Origin: Candidatus Pelagibacterales bacterium
Lineage (GTDB): Bacteria; Pseudomonadota; Alphaproteobacteria; TMED109
Length of the DNA: 64,000 nt
Assembly: GCA_002715505.1 (NCBI GenBank)
Contig: PAZF01000017.1
Span: forward strand, 1 to 64,000
Direction: 5' to 3'
Shown here: positions 61,516-64,000 of the stretch, piece by piece
Layout: each line of letters starts with the position of its first letter
How positions within the stretch are numbered: position 1 is the first letter of the stretch
Made by a program: the position numbers and the translations under genes
Notes under the pieces: model-generated
What the model saw: the letters and a program-made list of their open reading frames with translations, nothing else
Told to the model about the DNA's origin: nothing
Database searches by the model: none

Positions 61516-62504
61516 TGAAAAAAGTAATTTATATAGAAAAAAGCATTAAAAACTTAGCTAGAGTAAAAGCAATAATTAGAAGGTTTAGAGATCCTTCAAT
61601 AATTTATATTAATAGATACACAGAAGTCTTTAATAAAAAAAATCAAAACTTTCCTCTGCAGAAAAAAAATCCAGCAGTAATTTTAGCAAAAAAACAGGGA
61701 AATTTTTTGTTAAAAACACCCGAAAGCTATACAATAGGAAGAAAAAATAACTATTATTTTTCTTACATGTATAATTGTATTTTTGATTGTAGATATTGTT
61801 TTTTACAAGGTTTATATAATTCTTCAAATTTTGTTATTTTTATCAATTATGAAGATTATTTTAATGAAATAGGTTTGCTAGACTCAAGTCACATTGCTAA
61901 TGATACTACTATTTTTTCTGGTTATGATTGTGACTCGTTAGCATATGACAGTATTAGTAATTTTTCTGAGTCAGTTCTAAAAAGTTTTAATAAATTTAAA
62001 AAAATTGAGCTAGAAATTAGAACTAAAAGCACTTATGTTAAGCCATTCATGAGAAAAAGCATGCAGAATATTATTTTGGCGTTTAGTTTTACGCCAGAAA
62101 GATTTTCATCAAAATATGAGTTAGGTGTAGCTAGTAATAAAAAGAGGGTCAAGGTACTACAAAATTTAATAAATAAAGGATGGAAGGTAGGAATTAGATT
62201 TGATCCATTTGTAATTTATGAAGGTTGGGAGAAAGATTACTTAAATTTATTTGAATTAATATTTAGCAAAATACCAACTGAACAAATGCATTCTGTAACC
62301 TATGGAAATATAAGATTTCCCAAAAATATTTTTTCCAAAATTAAAAAGTACTATGCAGAAGAAAAGCTTTTTTTTAAATTTTCTAAGTATAAAAGTAATA
62401 TTTATGATGAAGATAACGGAGAATTAATAAATAATTTTTGCTCACGTTACTTAATTAATTATGTAGATAAAAATAAAATATATTGCAATATTCATGAAAG
62501 ATAG
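61515..62504 (+). CDS. SPL (spore photoproduct lyase)-family radical SAM protein
   Basis: NCIFDCRYCFLQGLY (CX3CX2C), LEIRTKSTYV, AFSFTPERFSSKYELGVASNKKRVKVLQNLINKGWKVGIRFDPF. Confidence 0.85.
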   Translation: MKKVIYIEKSIKNLARVKAIIRRFRDPSIIYINRYTEVFNKKNQNFPLQKKNPAVILAKKQGNFLLKTPESYTIGRKNNYYFSYMYNCIFDCRYCFLQGLYNSSNFVIFINYEDYFNEIGLLDSSHIANDTTIFSGYDCDSLAYDSISNFSESVLKSFNKFKKIELEIRTKSTYVKPFMRKSMQNIILAFSFTPERFSSKYELGVASNKKRVKVLQNLINKGWKVGIRFDPFVIYEGWEKDYLNLFELIFSKIPTEQMHSVTYGNIRFPKNIFSKIKKYYAEEKLFFKFSKYKSNIYDEDNGELINNFCSRYLINYVDKNKIYCNIHER

Positions 62505-63195
62505 AATGAAAAAATATTTAATTACTGGAACCTCCAAAGGAATAGGAAAATCCATTGCGTTAAAACTAATTAAAAATAAATGTCTAGTTTTAGGAATTTC
62601 TAGAAAACATAGTATAAAGGCTAAAAACTATATTCCATTCTCTCAAGATATATCGGATTTAGAAGGTTTTACTAAAACTTTAGAATATATCAAAAATAAA
62701 CACCCGGATATTCAAGGTGTTATAAGTAATGCAGGTGAAGGTGTTTTTAATAAATTAGAAAATTTTTCTGATATTCAAATCAGTAATTATTTTAACTTAA
62801 ATCTTTTATCACATATTTTGTTAGCAAAAAAAATGATATCAAATTTAAAAAAATCTAGAAAAGGTATATTTATTTTTATAGGATCTGAAGCGACTAAAAT
62901 AGGAGGTATTCAGGGAACACTTTACTGTTCTGCTAAACATGGTCTGCTAGGGTTTTTTAAATCGTTTAAAGCGGAGGCGAACAAAGCCTCTGTTAGAGCA
63001 ACAATCATCAATCCTGGCATGGTTAGAACAAGCTTTTTTAAAAACCTTAAATTTTCACCTGGGAGTGATAGGGAAAATGCCATTGAGGCAGAAGATATAG
63101 CTGAATTAGTGTATTTTTTGTGTAATTCTAGTAAATATATAAATTATTCTGATATCAATATTGACCCTTTGAAAAAAGTAATAATTAAAAAATGA
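62494..63195 (+). CDS. SDR family oxidoreductase
   Basis: YLITGTSKGIGKSIA, ISNAGEG, YCSAKHGLLGF; likely start ATG 62506. Confidence 0.92.
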   Translation: MKDRMKKYLITGTSKGIGKSIALKLIKNKCLVLGISRKHSIKAKNYIPFSQDISDLEGFTKTLEYIKNKHPDIQGVISNAGEGVFNKLENFSDIQISNYFNLNLLSHILLAKKMISNLKKSRKGIFIFIGSEATKIGGIQGTLYCSAKHGLLGFFKSFKAEANKASVRATIINPGMVRTSFFKNLKFSPGSDRENAIEAEDIAELVYFLCNSSKYINYSDINIDPLKKVIIKK

Positions 63196-63276
63196 TATAT
63201 GCTTGGCATAGTATTTGCTTCATTAAAATATGTAATTAGAGCGTTAATATTTTGACATTAGAAAGGATGTGATATA

Positions 63277-64000
63277 ATGGCTAATGTTGCTATGGATGAA
63301 AATCAAAATAATACTGAAGCTGTAGAACAATTTGAAGGCCTAACTGGTGTACAAAAATGTGCTATTTTGATGTTGTTGATAGGAGAAGATGAAGCAGCTA
63401 ATATAATGACAAATTTAAGTCCTGAAGAAGTCAAATCATTGGGTTCATCAATGTATGAAGTTCAAGACATAGATCAAGAAACTGTAAATTTGGTACTAGA
63501 TGAATTTTTACAAATAATAAAAGCTAATACTGCACTAGGTTTTGGTGCTTCAGACTATATATCTACAGTAATGTCAAAGGCGTTAGGAAATGAAAAAGCT
63601 CAATCAGTATTATCTAAAATTACTCCACAAGACGCAAATAACCCTATAGATATTCTACAGTGGATGGATGCAAAATCAATATCTGATCTTATTTCAGACG
63701 AGCACCCTCAAATAATAGCTGTTATTTTATCTTATTTAGAGTCTGCAGTTGCATCTGATGTTTTAAGCCAACTAGACCCCAAATTACAACCAGATATTAT
63801 ATATAGACTTTCTACTATTGAAAATATACAGCCAGAGGCTTTAAAAGAGCTTGAAAAAGTAATGGAAAAGAAATTTAATTCTAATGCTTCTTTAAGAGCA
63901 ACACAAGCAGGAGGAATACGCTCGGCTGCAAATGTAATGAACTATTTAAAATCAAATGTAGAGTCTAATATCATGAAAGAACTAACTAAAAAAAATAAAG
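63277..64000 (+). CDS. fliG: flagellar motor switch protein FliG, 3'-truncated by window edge
   Basis: TGVQKCAILMLLIGEDEAANIMTNLSPEEVKSLGSSMYEV; HPQIIAVILSYLES; frame open to window end; SD gaaagga. Confidence 0.93.
   Translation, partial: MANVAMDENQNNTEAVEQFEGLTGVQKCAILMLLIGEDEAANIMTNLSPEEVKSLGSSMYEVQDIDQETVNLVLDEFLQIIKANTALGFGASDYISTVMSKALGNEKAQSVLSKITPQDANNPIDILQWMDAKSISDLISDEHPQIIAVILSYLESAVASDVLSQLDPKLQPDIIYRLSTIENIQPEALKELEKVMEKKFNSNASLRATQAGGIRSAANVMNYLKSNVESNIMKELTKKNK

Noticed and set aside
58777-63276. tRNA-Thr as the attachment site of a genomic island spanning 58.8-63.3 kb
   Set aside because: The tRNA 3' end faces the mtnA/aldolase side, not the accessory genes. I found no integrase and no repeat of the tRNA 3' end on the far side.
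63252-63278. TTGACA ... TATAAT upstream of fliG
   Set aside because: Spacer is only 15 bp and the -10 overlaps the fliG ATG, so transcription would start inside the gene; TATAAT is common by chance at this AT content.

Overview
The window is a gene-dense, AT-rich segment of a streamlined alphaproteobacterial chromosome. About 75 protein genes and one tRNA-Thr cover nearly all of it. Most of it is conserved core: aspS (partial), thiGS, aroQ-accBC-aat, NDUFA12, rne/amiC, rluD-rpoH, purA-hisZ-serA-serC, thiD-glmM-folP-ftsH-tilS, the whole tol-pal cluster, yebC, fau-zapA, tkt-gap-pgk-fba-thiE-efp, xseB-ispA-tlyA, aroC-fabI, a beta-oxidation cluster, mtnA and fliG (partial). I saw no CRISPR array, transposon, prophage or rRNA. 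The points most worth a second look are: (1) a compact glycosyltransferase / nucleoside-phosphorylase-like / spore-photoproduct-lyase-type radical SAM / SDR operon next to fliG (59.85-63.2 kb); (2) a phage-type RuvC-like resolvase sitting exactly where ruvC-ruvA-ruvB normally lie between yebC and ybgC, with no ruvAB; (3) an aminotransferase interrupted by a one-base frameshift in an A12 run, while other A12 runs in the window are in frame; (4) a FadJ homologue reduced to its enoyl-CoA hydratase half; (5) a MotA/TolQ-like plus coiled-coil MotB/OmpA-like motor pair; (6) mtnA plus a class II aldolase without mtnP/mtnK; (7) convergent gene ends that share stop-codon bases. Family names come from reading the translated proteins; no database search was run.
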